From Roseomonas sp. KE2513 (GTDB lineage: Bacteria; Pseudomonadota; Alphaproteobacteria; Acetobacterales; Acetobacteraceae): a stretch of DNA of 48,264 bases. Shown one piece after another: positions 1 to 8,899 of this stretch (the stretch's first letter is position 1; every line of letters starts with the position of its first letter). Position numbers and translations under genes: made by a program. The stretch covers positions 1-48,264 of the forward strand of contig NZ_RCVR01000036.1 of the NCBI RefSeq assembly GCF_016107305.1. The letters run 5' to 3'. The notes below the pieces were generated by a model. That model ran no database searches. It had not been told where the DNA came from and was given only the letters and a program-made list of their open reading frames with translations.

Positions 1-547
1 AGATGCCCGTGAGGACGCCGCCGGTGACGATACCCACCGTCGCACCACGCCGTGCGGGCGGGGCGAGATGGGCGGCAAATGGCACGATCTGCTGCGCCAC
101 CGTGGCGGTCATTCCCACGACAAGGGAGGCGAGAACGAGGATCGGTGCGCTGGGCGCCAGCGCGGCCAGCGCGAGCGCGGCGGCGAGGACAACGAACTGA
201 CTGACGATCAGCCGCTTCTGGTCGAGCAGGTCGCCCAGCGGCAGCAGCAGGAAAAGGCTCGCGGCATAGCCAAGCTGCGTGGCTGTCGGGATCAGCGCGG
301 TAGCACCCGAGCCCGCGAAATCCTGCCCGATGATCCCGAGCATGGGCTGGTTGTAGTAGATGTTGGCGACGGCAATCCCCGCCGCGCCGGCCATGGCAAA
401 GGTCAGGCCGGAGCCGAGCGCCGGAGGAAGCTCGCTGCCGTCCTCCAGCCCCTTGCCGTGGTCCGGCGCGTGCGCCGCCGCGGGCGCGGCAGATAGCGCC
501 GGGCGGGTAGACAGGGGAGACGGTTGCTGGAGGGCAGCGTCCAACAT
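1..547 (-). CDS. MFS transporter, N-terminal part (runs off left edge)
   Basis: The reading frame opens at an ATG at 547 and stays open to base 1, giving about 182 residues of a gene whose 3' end lies outside the window. After a hydrophilic, Ala/Pro-rich N-terminus of about 45 residues comes a first membrane segment ending in NIYYNQPML. This is the hallmark motif of a drug or aromatic-compound MFS subgroup, which usually has ANIYYNQPLL. Further hydrophobic helices follow, and a loop with LGDLLDQKR fits the MFS motif-A region between helices 2 and 3. It is an inner-membrane proton-driven antiporter or exporter of unknown substrate. It is transcribed away from the adjacent LysR gene, a common arrangement in which the LysR protein controls the transporter. 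The family is secure and the substrate unknown. Confidence 0.85.
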   Translation of the reverse strand, partial: MLDAALQQPSPLSTRPALSAAPAAAHAPDHGKGLEDGSELPPALGSGLTFAMAGAAGIAVANIYYNQPMLGIIGQDFAGSGATALIPTATQLGYAASLFLLLPLGDLLDQKRLIVSQFVVLAAALALAALAPSAPILVLASLVVGMTATVAQQIVPFAAHLAPPARRGATVGIVTGGVLTGI

Positions 548-603
548 GGACCTTATCCTAAATGCGAGGTCGGCTATTTCGGCCCATAACGCCCTCGGCT
601 GTA

Positions 604-619
604 GATCATCATTCTGATC
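604..619. promoter_or_regulatory. Inverted repeat, candidate LysR-type box
   Basis: GATCA and TGATC form perfect 5-bp arms separated by six bases, in the short gap between the divergent MFS and LysR genes. The dyad has the size of a T-N11-A LysR-type recognition site. Binding by the neighbouring LysR protein is inference. Confidence 0.4.
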
Positions 620-635
620 GGGCAGTATAACACGG

Positions 636-1523
636 GTGGATATGATCAACCTCTCGAACCTGGCCGTGCCGGTGGAGGCGGTTCAGGCAGGCAGCCTTGC
701 AGCCGCGGCCCGACGCCTGCGGATCACGCCTATGCTCGCCTCTCGTCGTCTGGCCGAGCTGGAGGAGGAGGTCGGGGCACGGCTGATGCACCGAACGACG
801 CGTTCGCTGTCCCTCACCGTGGAGGGTGAGGCCTTCCTGCCTCATGCCCGCGCATTGCTGGAGGAGGAGGCGATGGCCCGCGCCTCGGTCCGCCCGCTAT
901 CGGCCGGGGCGACAGGGACGCTGCGGGTGACGGCCTCGGTGCCCTTCGGCCGGAAGGTCGTGGCGCCCCTGGTCGCCACCTTCCTGCGGGATCATCCGGG
1001 CCTGCAGGTGGACCTGCTGCTGAACGACGGGATCGTGGATATCGTGGCGCAGGGACTGGATCTCGCCATCCGGATCGCCTCACTGCGCGAAAACGCGCTC
1101 GTCGCGCGGCGGCTGGCTGACAATCCGCGCGGGCTCTACGCCGCGCCATCCTATCTCGCGGAGCACGGCGTGCCGGAGATGCCTGCGGATCTCGCCCGCC
1201 ATCGCTGCCTTGCCCTTACAGGAGTGAGTCACTGGAGCTTCCTGCAGGGCGGTAAGACCCTGCGTCAGCGCATCTCGGGGCCCTTCACCGCCAGTTCCGT
1301 GGAGGCGCTGCACCAGGCATGCCTGGGTGGGCTCGGCGTAACCATGCTGTCGGCCTGGGACGTTCAGGAGGAGGTCTCGGCCGGCCATCTGCTGCCGATC
1401 CGGATGGGCGCCTGGGAACCCGAGAGGCTGGCGATATGGGCGGTCTACCCGAGCGCGCGGTTGGTGCCGCCGAAGGTGCGCCTGTTCATCGCCGCGCTCG
1501 AGGAGCGGCTCCGGCAGAGCTGA
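636..1523 (+). CDS. LysR-family transcriptional regulator
   Basis: A 295-residue protein of typical LysR length. Residues about 5-65 form the winged helix-turn-helix, with the conserved GSLAAAARRL and RRLAELEEEVGARL stretches followed by RTTRSLSLT. Residues about 90-290 are the LysR substrate-binding domain, which begins with TLRVTASVPFG and contains the usual RIASLRENALVARRLA strand. The reading frame starts at GTG 636; an ATG at 642 gives a protein two residues shorter and cannot be excluded, because neither has a convincing ribosome site. It lies divergent to the MFS gene, with a dyad at 604-619 between them, so it most likely controls that transporter and itself. The inducer is unknown. 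Confidence 0.88.
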   Translation: MDMINLSNLAVPVEAVQAGSLAAAARRLRITPMLASRRLAELEEEVGARLMHRTTRSLSLTVEGEAFLPHARALLEEEAMARASVRPLSAGATGTLRVTASVPFGRKVVAPLVATFLRDHPGLQVDLLLNDGIVDIVAQGLDLAIRIASLRENALVARRLADNPRGLYAAPSYLAEHGVPEMPADLARHRCLALTGVSHWSFLQGGKTLRQRISGPFTASSVEALHQACLGGLGVTMLSAWDVQEEVSAGHLLPIRMGAWEPERLAIWAVYPSARLVPPKVRLFIAALEERLRQS

Positions 1524-1621
1524 AGCGGCAGGTAGACCTGTTCCGTGGCAGCCAGCCCCAGCGGTGAAATGCCCTTAGGGAGCGAGGCCGACTTGAGGCC
1601 GCTATTCCCGCGCTGAACGAG

Positions 1622-1655
1622 GCCCTGCGGGTGCCGGAGCAACGCCCGGCAGGGC
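1622..1655. repeat. Intergenic hairpin after lysR
   Basis: GCCCTGC (1622-1628) pairs with GCAGGGC (1649-1655), and a further three G-C pairs are possible across a one-base bulge. There is no T-tract, so it is at best a weak terminator for the LysR gene. Confidence 0.3.
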
Positions 1656-1747
1656 GTGCAAATTATCAATGATCGAGCCCGTACCTGTTCAACTGCCCTC
1701 CGAGGAGGCGCCATTTTCGCGCGGTCTTCCGGCTGCGCAGGCATTAA

Positions 1748-1789
1748 TGTTGACAATCTGCGTGGCCGCCTGCTCCCCTGCCGTCAACA
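1748..1789. promoter_or_regulatory. Inverted repeat in the leader of the ABC operon
   Basis: TGTTGAC (1748-1754) and GTCAACA (1783-1789) are perfect 7-bp inverted arms about 20 bases ahead of the binding-protein ATG. TTGACA within the left arm resembles a -35 element, but no good -10 follows at the right spacing. It may be an operator for the GntR regulator at the end of the operon; that is inference. Confidence 0.35.
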
Positions 1790-1809
1790 AGCGTACAAGG
1801 GAACAGGAA

Positions 1810-3120
1810 ATGTCTCGAAGCTCGTTCGGTTGGCTGCGCGCGGGCGCCGCCGCCCTGGGCCTCTTCGCCGCTGCGCCGGCAGCCATGGCCCAGCCGACCG
1901 CCGCCAGCCCACAGACTGTCACCATGTGGAGCCACTGGCCGGACGAAGCTTCCAAGCGCAACTACGTTGAGGGCCGCGTCCGCGCCTTCGAGGCATCGAA
2001 CCCCCAGTGCCGGATTCGGCTGAGCTTCATCCAGAAAGCGGACATCTACACGTCAGCCCGTGCCGCCGTACGCACCGGCCAGGCGCCTGACATCTTCTGG
2101 CTTGAGCCGGACGAGATCGCCTTCGCGCGGAACGGCTTTCTGGAGCCGCTCGACAAATACGTCGATCTGAACGGTTTGGAGGACTGGGCCCGCACCTCCT
2201 GGTCGCATAACGGCCGCGTCTACGGCCTCCCGCTCGAAGCCTATACGGTCGAACTCTACTACAATCGCGACCGTGTCCGCGCACTTGGCGTGGAGGTTCC
2301 GGCCAGTGGTCAGCTAAACCAGGCGCAGTTCACCGATCTCGTCCGCCGCGGCGTCGCGGCCGGCATCACGCCGCTCGCCCAGGGCGTCGCGGACCGGCCC
2401 TTTCCCGGCGCCTACTTCCTAGAGGAGGTGCTGCTCCGCCGCCTCGGCCCCGACGACTACCGCAAGCTCCTGACCGGCCATCTGCCTTTCCGTGATCCGC
2501 GCGTGATGGCCGCGATGACCTGGGTGCGCGAGCTCGTGGACATCGGCGCCTATCCCCGGAGCATGGCGACGCTCAAGCTCGGCGAATCCCATTACTACTT
2601 CCACACCAACCCGGGCGCGCTGATGTTCCCGATCGCCAGCTGGTACACCGGCCGCGCCTTCGTCCCGCCGGAGAGCGGCGGCCAGCCTCCCGGCTTCCCG
2701 CTTGGCCTGATGCAGTACCCCGTCATGGACAACAGTGACTGCCCGGAATGCAAGACGCTCGCCGTCGGCGGTAGCTACGTCATGTACTCGCGCAGCCGGA
2801 ACAAGGAATGCGCCGGCGCCCTGTTGAACTCTTTTGTTAACATTGAGAGCGGCAACCAGTGGATGGAGAGCGTCCTCCTCCAGACGGGCATCCGTACCGA
2901 TCCCAGCCGCATCTCGGGTATTAACGCGCCCTATTTCCGTGAGCTGCAGCAGCGTTCCGAAGGCGCGCGCTTCTTCATCGGCACGCCCCTGCAGTACATG
3001 ACCGGCCGCTGCGCCGATACCTTCCAGCAGGTGCTGAACCGCGCGCTGCCCGGCGGGCAGATCTCGCCGCAGGACGCGGCGGCGCAGATGGACGCGGCCT
3101 GCGCCGCGGCGCCGCAGTAA
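1810..3120 (+). CDS. ABC transporter substrate-binding protein (family 1, sugar type)
   Basis: This is the periplasmic receptor of the sugar-type ABC importer encoded by the next three genes. I chose the ATG at 1810, giving 436 residues, because a good Shine-Dalgarno stretch precedes it and it leaves a clean signal peptide: SRSSFGWLR, a hydrophobic core, then AMA before QP near residue 27. The mature protein begins VTMWSHWPDE, the first strand of MalE/UgpB-like binding proteins. It also has the family's APDIFWLEPDEIA and YGLPLEAYTVELYYNR motifs around residues 90-160. Six cysteines occur in the mature part, including a CPEC pair near residue 310, which is unusual for this family and suggests disulfides. 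The ligand cannot be read from sequence; a polyol, sugar or glycerol-phosphate-like compound fits the family. Confidence 0.9.
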   Translation: MSRSSFGWLRAGAAALGLFAAAPAAMAQPTAASPQTVTMWSHWPDEASKRNYVEGRVRAFEASNPQCRIRLSFIQKADIYTSARAAVRTGQAPDIFWLEPDEIAFARNGFLEPLDKYVDLNGLEDWARTSWSHNGRVYGLPLEAYTVELYYNRDRVRALGVEVPASGQLNQAQFTDLVRRGVAAGITPLAQGVADRPFPGAYFLEEVLLRRLGPDDYRKLLTGHLPFRDPRVMAAMTWVRELVDIGAYPRSMATLKLGESHYYFHTNPGALMFPIASWYTGRAFVPPESGGQPPGFPLGLMQYPVMDNSDCPECKTLAVGGSYVMYSRSRNKECAGALLNSFVNIESGNQWMESVLLQTGIRTDPSRISGINAPYFRELQQRSEGARFFIGTPLQYMTGRCADTFQQVLNRALPGGQISPQDAAAQMDAACAAAPQ

Positions 3121-3130
3121 GGGGCGCCGC

Positions 3131-4102
3131 GTGCCCGCACAGGCCGAGACCGCGCGCATCGCAGCACCCGCCACGCCGCGCCGGTGGTGGCCCGCATCAC
3201 GGCAGGGGGGGCGCGATCCCGGCGCCCCCTCCTGGCTTACCCTCATGGTCTTCCTTGCGCCGGCGCTGGTGCTCTACGCGGGGCTGACCGCCTATCCCGT
3301 TGTCCGCACCTTCGCCGACTCTCTGTACGACCTGGAGAACATGGACGCGCCGCGCTTCATCGGCCTTGCCCACTTCGTCCAGATCTGGTCCGATGAGACC
3401 TTTCTCCGCGCAATCCGCAACACCCTCGTCTGGTCCTTCATCGCGCCGTTCCTTGATGTCGCGACTGGGCTGCTGCTGGCCCTCTGCCTCTATGCCGGCG
3501 TGCCCTTCGCCCGCTTCCTCCGCATCGCCTGGTTCACGCCCGTTCTCCTCTCCTACGTCGTTGTCTCGATCCTATGGCTCTGGATCTACAACTACGACTG
3601 GGGCGCGCTGAACCTTGCCCTGCGCGCGATGGGCCTCGACGGATGGGCCCGTGCGTGGCTCGGTGAATCGAACACCGCGCTCGCGGCCCTGATGGTCACC
3701 CATGCCTGGAAATGGGCCGGCTTCAACATGGTGGTCTGCCTCGCCGCCCTGCACGCGCTTCCTTCCGAGGTGCTGGAAGCCGCCGAGCTGGACCACTGCG
3801 GCTGGGCTGCCAAGCTGCGCCACATTATCATTCCGCTGATGCGGCCGACGCTGCTCAACCTCTACATCCTCGCCTTCATCGGCAAGATGAAGGTCTTCGA
3901 CCTCGTCTGGATCATGACGCAGGGCGGCCCGATGTGGTCCACCGAGACCGTCTCCACTTATGTCTACAAACGCGCCTTTGCCTGGAACACCTTCGATCTC
4001 GGCTACCCCTCCGCCATTGCCGTCGTCTGGTTCGTCATCGTCTTGGCCGCCGCCGCCCTGCTGCACCTGGCCTTTCGGCAGCGCGAAAAGCTGGAGTACT
4101 GA
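3131..4102 (+). CDS. ABC sugar transporter permease (MalF/UgpA type)
   Basis: First membrane subunit of the importer, 323 residues from a GTG 10 bases after the binding-protein stop. A hydrophilic N-terminus of about 35 residues is followed by six predicted membrane segments. The cytoplasmic EAA loop reads EAAELDHCGWAAKLRHI followed by IPLMRP near residues 215-240; this is the contact site for the ATPase. YPVVRTFADSLYD after helix 1 is typical of MalF-type permeases. It forms a heterodimer with the next gene product. Family assignment is secure. Confidence 0.92.
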   Translation: MPAQAETARIAAPATPRRWWPASRQGGRDPGAPSWLTLMVFLAPALVLYAGLTAYPVVRTFADSLYDLENMDAPRFIGLAHFVQIWSDETFLRAIRNTLVWSFIAPFLDVATGLLLALCLYAGVPFARFLRIAWFTPVLLSYVVVSILWLWIYNYDWGALNLALRAMGLDGWARAWLGESNTALAALMVTHAWKWAGFNMVVCLAALHALPSEVLEAAELDHCGWAAKLRHIIIPLMRPTLLNLYILAFIGKMKVFDLVWIMTQGGPMWSTETVSTYVYKRAFAWNTFDLGYPSAIAVVWFVIVLAAAALLHLAFRQREKLEY

Positions 4103-4104
4103 GC

Positions 4105-4968
4105 GTGTCGGACATCTCCATAAAAGGGCAGGGATGGGGCGACCGGCTGACGGCGGTTCTCCGCCGCGGCCCGTTGCTCGCCGTACTCGTGCTCTACACC
4201 CTCTACACCACGCTGCCCTTCCTCTGGGTTGGCGCCATGTCTCTCCGCACGACCGCCGAGATCAGCGCCGACCACTACGGCCTGCCCTCTCCCGCGCACT
4301 GGGGTAAGTTCCGGGCGGCCTGGGTGGACAGCAACTTCGCCGGCTACTTCTGGAACAGCACCGTCGTCGTCGTTACGGCAGTCGTGATCGTAACGGTCCT
4401 GGGGGCCATGGCAGCCCATGCGCTGGCCCGCTACAAGTTCCCCGGCAACCGCCTGCTCTACTTCATCCTCTTCTCCTCGATCATCTTCCCGCCGCAGATC
4501 GTCCTGCTCTCGCTGTTCCAGATCCTTGTGAACTACGACCTCTACAACACGCGCATCGGCCTCATCCTCGTCTATGTCTCGCTCCAGCTGCCGCTCACTG
4601 TTTTCATCCTCGAGGCCTTCTTCGCCCGCATTCCACAGGACCTGTTCGAGGCGGCGCGCATCGACGGCTATACCGATCTTCAGATCTTCCTCCGCATCGT
4701 GGTTCCCGTGGGCATGCCCGCGATCGTCACCACGGTCATCCTTAACTTCGTCCATCTCTGGAATGAGTATCTCTTCGCCGTCGTGCTCGTCAGCGACGAG
4801 GAGCTCCGGACCCTGCCTGTCGGCATCCAGCGCTTCATGGGCGACTACTTCCAAGACATCGGCATGATCGCGACGGGCATGATGATCGCCGTCATCCCGG
4901 TGATCGTCGTCTACGCCTTCTTCTCCGAAAAGCTGATCCAGGGAATGACGGCAGGCGCCGTCAAGTAA
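4105..4968 (+). CDS. ABC sugar transporter permease (MalG/UgpE type)
   Basis: Second membrane subunit, 287 residues. The GTG at 4105 lies two bases after the stop of the upstream permease, implying coupled translation; the open frame extends further upstream, but only inside that gene. There are six membrane segments, and the EAA loop EAARIDGYTDLQIFLRIVVP lies near residues 190-210. FLWVGAMSLRTTAEI and the C-terminal FFSEKLIQGMTAGAVK are classic for MalG-like proteins, the latter being the conserved tail that contacts the ATPase. Confidence 0.92.
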   Translation: MSDISIKGQGWGDRLTAVLRRGPLLAVLVLYTLYTTLPFLWVGAMSLRTTAEISADHYGLPSPAHWGKFRAAWVDSNFAGYFWNSTVVVVTAVVIVTVLGAMAAHALARYKFPGNRLLYFILFSSIIFPPQIVLLSLFQILVNYDLYNTRIGLILVYVSLQLPLTVFILEAFFARIPQDLFEAARIDGYTDLQIFLRIVVPVGMPAIVTTVILNFVHLWNEYLFAVVLVSDEELRTLPVGIQRFMGDYFQDIGMIATGMMIAVIPVIVVYAFFSEKLIQGMTAGAVK

Positions 4969-4977
4969 GGGAACCAC

Positions 4978-6090
4978 ATGGCAACCGTCCAGCTCCAGGA
5001 TGTCTGCAAACGCTACGGCGGCGCGGGGGGCCTTACCGCCGTTCAGGATGTCAGCCTCACCGTCGCCGATGGGGAGTTCATGGTGCTGCTCGGTCCGTCC
5101 GGCTGCGGCAAGTCCACCACGCTGCGCATGATCGCGGGGCTGGAAAGCATTAGCGACGGCCGCCTGGCGATCGATGGTCGCGCGATGAACACGGTGCCCG
5201 CGAAGGACCGCGACATCGCCATGGTGTTCCAGTCCTACGCGCTCTATCCGCACATGACGGTCGCCGATAACCTCTCCTTCGGCCTCAAGCGCCGCGGCAC
5301 CCCGCGCGCCGAGATCGAGCGCCGCGTGACGGCTACGGCCGCGATGCTCGGCCTCACCGAATACCTCGCCCGTCGGCCCGCCGCCCTTTCCGGCGGACAG
5401 CGTCAGCGGGTCGCCCTCGGCCGCGCCATCGTCCGGGAGCCGAAGGTGTTCCTCTTCGACGAACCCCTCTCCAATCTCGACGCCGCGCTCCGCGTCGCCA
5501 CCCGCAACGAGTTGACGCGCCTGCACCGCCGCCTCGGCGCCACCATGATCTACGTCACCCATGACCAGGTGGAGGCGATGACCATGGGTAGCCGCATCTG
5601 CGTCATGAACCGCGGGCGCATTGCCCAAGTGGGCGCCCCACTCGACGTCTATCGCAACCCCGCCGATACCTTCGTCGCCCGGTTCCTCGGCAGCCCGCCG
5701 ATGAACCTCCTGCCCGCTCGCCTCCGCCGCGCCGCGGCTGGCACCGTTGCCCTGGTTGCAGGTGCCGAGATCCCACTGACTCGCTGGTCCGACGCCGCTC
5801 TCGCCGGCATCGCGGAGGCAAGCTTCGGCATACGCCCGGAAGACATGGTCCTGCTTCCCTCCGATGCCGGGCCGCAGCCCTTCATCAGCGGCACGGTTGC
5901 CAGCGTCGAGCCGCTCGGTGCCGAGACCCTTCTCTTGGTGGACACGGAGGGCGGGGAGACCACCGCCCGGCTGCACCGCGACACGGCCGCGTGCCCAGGA
6001 GACGCGGTCCGCCTCGGAATTCCCACCGCAGCCGCTTATCTCTTCGGCTCCGATGGCCGCGCCATCGCTGCCGACCGGGCCGTGAACTAG
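4978..6090 (+). CDS. ABC transporter ATP-binding protein (MalK/UgpC type)
   Basis: A 370-residue ATPase that powers the importer. Walker [10 protein letters not shown] is at 39-47, the Q-loop glutamine at 85, signature LSGGQRQR at 137-144, Walker B VFLFDEP at 157-163 and the H-loop histidine at 195. From about residue 235 comes a TOBE/MOP-like regulatory domain with [10 protein letters not shown] and FGIRPEDM, as in MalK, UgpC and SmoK. Its start lies nine bases after the permease stop. The stop codon shares its last base with the GTG of the next gene (TAGTG), so the oxidoreductase is translated with it. Confidence 0.94.
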   Translation: MATVQLQDVCKRYGGAGGLTAVQDVSLTVADGEFMVLLGPSGCGKSTTLRMIAGLESISDGRLAIDGRAMNTVPAKDRDIAMVFQSYALYPHMTVADNLSFGLKRRGTPRAEIERRVTATAAMLGLTEYLARRPAALSGGQRQRVALGRAIVREPKVFLFDEPLSNLDAALRVATRNELTRLHRRLGATMIYVTHDQVEAMTMGSRICVMNRGRIAQVGAPLDVYRNPADTFVARFLGSPPMNLLPARLRRAAAGTVALVAGAEIPLTRWSDAALAGIAEASFGIRPEDMVLLPSDAGPQPFISGTVASVEPLGAETLLLVDTEGGETTARLHRDTAACPGDAVRLGIPTAAAYLFGSDGRAIAADRAVN

Positions 6091-7079
6091 TGCTTCGCAT
6101 CGGCCTCGCTGGCGCCGGCATGGTCAGCCGGCACCACCTCATCGCCTGGCGCGCGCAATCCCACCGCGCCCAGGTCGTCGCGATCGCCGATCCGAGTGAC
6201 GCCGCCGCTGCGACGCGCGCGGAGGAGTTCGGCATCCCACGCCGCTATCCCGACACCGCCGCCATGCTTGAGGCGGAAGGGCTTGATGCACTCGACATCG
6301 CTTCCCCTCGCGAAACCCATGTCGCGATCGTGGAGGCCGCCACCGGCCGCGGCATTCCGACGCTTTGCCAGAAGCCCCTTGCGCCGAGCCTGGCCGAGGC
6401 CGAGTCGCTTGTCGCGCGGGTCGCCGGCCGCGCCAGGCTCATGGTCCACGAGAACTGGCGGTTCCGTCCTTATTATCGTGACATGCGCGCCTGGATTGCC
6501 GAGGGCCGCATCGGCACCCCGCGCCAGGCGCTCGCGACACTCCTGACCGCCGGCATGCTCCCCAGCCTGGACGGCGCCCGTCCTGCGCTAACCCGCCAAC
6601 CCTTCATGCGCGACCTCGACCGCATGCTGGTGGCGGAGGTTCTGATCCATCACCTGGATACCCTCCGCTTCCTCCTCGGTCCGCTCGTCGTCGAAGCGGC
6701 GACGCTTGGCCGCACCTGCCCGGAACTGCGCGGAGAGGACCGGGCGACGATCGCCATGACAGGGCCGGACAGCCTCGCTGCTGTCCTCATCGGCAACATG
6801 TCCGTTGCCGGCGTGGCTCCCACCCAGACCGACGATGTCACCATCATCGGCGACAAGGGAACGATGCGGCTTGCGGGCGACCTGATGACGTGGAACGGGG
6901 AAGGGCAGGACGAGCGCCGCTACGATCTCGCGGCCTGCTACCAGGGTTCCTACGACGCGGTCATCGCCCACTTCTTGGACCGGCTGGCGGACGGCGCGCC
7001 GTTCGAAACCTCCCCAGCCGACAACCTCGAGACGCTGCGCCTGGTGGAGGACTGCTACGCCCGGGCTACCCCGTCATGA
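6090..7079 (+). CDS. Gfo/Idh/MocA-family oxidoreductase
   Basis: A 329-residue NAD(P)-dependent sugar or inositol dehydrogenase. I place the start at GTG 6090 because the Rossmann fold begins immediately (RIGLAGAGMVSRHH, nucleotide-binding GxGxxG), and the base overlap with the ATPase stop indicates coupling. The family's catalytic EKP motif appears as QKP at residues 94-96, retaining the lysine. The C-terminal half (residues about 125-329) is the Gfo/Idh substrate domain, with NWRFRPYYRDMR and the metal- or substrate-site stretch VLIHHLDTLRFLLGP. It presumably oxidises the imported sugar or polyol. The substrate is unknown. Confidence 0.88.
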   Translation: MLRIGLAGAGMVSRHHLIAWRAQSHRAQVVAIADPSDAAAATRAEEFGIPRRYPDTAAMLEAEGLDALDIASPRETHVAIVEAATGRGIPTLCQKPLAPSLAEAESLVARVAGRARLMVHENWRFRPYYRDMRAWIAEGRIGTPRQALATLLTAGMLPSLDGARPALTRQPFMRDLDRMLVAEVLIHHLDTLRFLLGPLVVEAATLGRTCPELRGEDRATIAMTGPDSLAAVLIGNMSVAGVAPTQTDDVTIIGDKGTMRLAGDLMTWNGEGQDERRYDLAACYQGSYDAVIAHFLDRLADGAPFETSPADNLETLRLVEDCYARATPS

Positions 7080-7729
7080 GCTCGCCGGAACCCGAGATCG
7101 TCCAGGCCTTGCAGGAGGAGATCATCTTCGGCCGCTTGCAGCCAGGCACCCGCTTGGTTGAAGACGCACTCCTCGCCCGCTTCGGCGCTTCCCGGCACTA
7201 TGTCCGACAAGCGCTGGACCGCCTCGAACGCCTCGGCCTGGCTGTCGGCGAGCGCAACAAGGGCTTCACCGTCCGCTCCCTCTCGCCGGTCGAGGTCGAG
7301 CAGATCTATGAGGTCCGGGAGCTTGTGCAGCGCCAAGCCGCGCTTCGCATCCCACTTCCGGCAGCACCCGCATTGATCGACGCGCTGAACGCCATCAACG
7401 CCGAACTGGCCGGCTACATGGAAACGCGTGACCTTCGCGGCGTGCACGACGCCAACGACCGCTTCCATCTCCGGCTCTTCGGCGCCTGCGGGAACGATTA
7501 TCTCCTGGCCACCGTGCAGCATTACATGCGCCTCAGCCTGCCCGTCCGGGCGAAGACGCTTGCGGATGCGGACTCCCTCCGCGTCTCGCACGGACAGCAC
7601 CAGCTCATGATCGAGATGCTTCAGGGACGAGATAACTGGGTTCTCGCCCAGCTCTGCGTCGATCACCTTCAGCCCAGCAAGAACGAGTACTTCATCCGCG
7701 CCAGGCTCCGCGACACGCACGCGGCCTAA
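7076..7729 (+). CDS. GntR-family regulator with FCD domain
   Basis: A 217-residue regulator whose ATG overlaps the oxidoreductase stop (ATGA). Residues about 5-70 are the GntR winged helix (EEIIFGRLQPGTRL, then FGASRHYVRQALDRLERLGL). Residues about 75-210 are the all-helical FCD ligand domain, including the metal-binding pattern HDANDRFH and later SHGQHQLM. As the last gene of the import operon it is likely a ligand-responsive repressor or autoregulator of it. The inverted repeat at 1748-1789 is a possible target. Confidence 0.88.
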   Translation: MSSPEPEIVQALQEEIIFGRLQPGTRLVEDALLARFGASRHYVRQALDRLERLGLAVGERNKGFTVRSLSPVEVEQIYEVRELVQRQAALRIPLPAAPALIDALNAINAELAGYMETRDLRGVHDANDRFHLRLFGACGNDYLLATVQHYMRLSLPVRAKTLADADSLRVSHGQHQLMIEMLQGRDNWVLAQLCVDHLQPSKNEYFIRARLRDTHAA

Positions 7730-7909
7730 TCGCGGATACAGGGCAGGTCGGGCGATACCTAGCGCCGCTCGTGGTATCCGGTCTGTTCCATCGCGCTCGC
7801 ACGGGAACCTTCCGGGTGTACGGCACGAGAAGCACGCCCGAATGGGACAGTGAGGATCGGGGGGCTCGGCGCCCGTGTTTCGCCGCTCGCCCGGCTGACA
7901 AGGTGACAA

Positions 7910-7944
7910 GGCCGGCACCGATCCCGTTCCAGAGCGTGCCGGCC
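7910..7944. terminator. Hairpin between convergent GntR and SDR genes
   Basis: GGCCGGCAC (7910-7918) and GTGCCGGCC (7936-7944) are perfect 9-bp arms with a 17-base loop. Read on the minus strand, the stem is followed by a T-richer stretch, so it probably ends the SDR transcript and may also stop the GntR one. Confidence 0.45.
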
Positions 7945-7961
7945 GGCGCCTGGGCTCCTGG

Positions 7962-8720
7962 TCAGGCCGGCATGGGCCGCGCGATCAGGGCGGCGTTGAA
8001 GTCGTGGACGAGCTTGTGCTCACCGGCCCCGGGATTGTCTCGGATGGCGCGAACCGCTTCCACGACCACCTCCTCGTTGTCGCTGGCCAGCTTCTGCATC
8101 GTTTCCGCGATGAAGGCGTCGAGCGGCATGGCCCGCGGGTCGTTGGTCTTCCCGATCAGGTCAGTGTCGACCCAGGGCGGCGCAATCTCCTGAACCGTCA
8201 CCGAGCTGTTCCGGAGCATGAAGCGCTGGGAGAGGGTGTAGCTGTGCAGCGCGGCCTTGCTGGCCGAGTAGACTGCACTCCCTGCCAGCGGCAGATAGGC
8301 GAGGATGGAAGTATTGTTGACGATGGTGGCGCGCGGCTGACGCTTCAGGTGCTCGATCAGCGCCGAGGTCATGCGGATGGGGCCGAGCAGATTTGTCTCC
8401 AGAACAGCACGGCTTGCGGCGTCGTCCACCGGGCGCGATGCGTCGTCGAAGGGCTTGATGCCGGCGTTGTTGATCAGCACGTTCAGCAAGGGGAACTCGG
8501 CAATCAGCCTGCCTGCGACGGCCTGGATGCTGTCGGGATCGGTGATGTCCAGTTCCATCCCCGCCATGCCGGGGTTGGCCTCGGTCACCTGCTGCAGCAA
8601 GGGCAGGCGGCGGCCGGCAATGATCACCTTGTTGCCCAGGCGGTGAAACGCCTCGGCGAGGCCTCGGCCGATGCCGGAGGTCGCCCCGGTGATGAAGATC
8701 GTATTGCCCGTCATCCGCAT
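7962..8720 (-). CDS. Short-chain dehydrogenase/reductase (DltE-like)
   Basis: A classical 252-residue SDR. The ATG at 8720 is preceded by AGGAGA at good spacing; the frame stays open upstream without homology. Cofactor motif TGATSGIG is at residues 11-18 and NNAG at 84-87. The catalytic residues are Ser138 (NNTSIL), Tyr151 and Lys155 in YSASK. The overall pattern (LLNVLINNAGIKPFDD, EIAPPWVDTDL) resembles the DltE/YbbO-like SDR group. It probably uses NAD(P)H on an unknown carbonyl or alcohol. It is divergent from the STAND regulator at 8946, which is its most likely controller. Confidence 0.88.
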   Translation of the reverse strand: MRMTGNTIFITGATSGIGRGLAEAFHRLGNKVIIAGRRLPLLQQVTEANPGMAGMELDITDPDSIQAVAGRLIAEFPLLNVLINNAGIKPFDDASRPVDDAASRAVLETNLLGPIRMTSALIEHLKRQPRATIVNNTSILAYLPLAGSAVYSASKAALHSYTLSQRFMLRNSSVTVQEIAPPWVDTDLIGKTNDPRAMPLDAFIAETMQKLASDNEEVVVEAVRAIRDNPGAGEHKLVHDFNAALIARPMPA

Positions 8721-8899
8721 GGCAGTTCTCCTTGGTAGGGCTTGGGTCAGACAGCCAGACCGGCGCGATATCGTTTGGCGGAACCGGCATGCGACAGGTT
8801 GGGCAGCGTGGCTTGGCGCATTGTCGCGCGGGCTTGCCGCTCCAGACAGCGGGCACAGCGCTGCCATGCTTCTTTCGCTACGCCCTCTCCTGCGTGGAA

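Noticed and set aside
1669-1809. An N-terminal extension of the binding protein starting at 1669.
   Set aside because: It would place a Cys-containing stretch ahead of a perfect signal peptide, and the good ribosome site is at ATG 1810.
4003-5976. A 657-codon open frame antisense to the permease and ATPase genes, rich in His, Asp, Gly and Arg.
   Set aside because: It covers well-supported ABC genes, has no recognisable domain, and its composition is what high-GC codon bias produces on the opposite strand.
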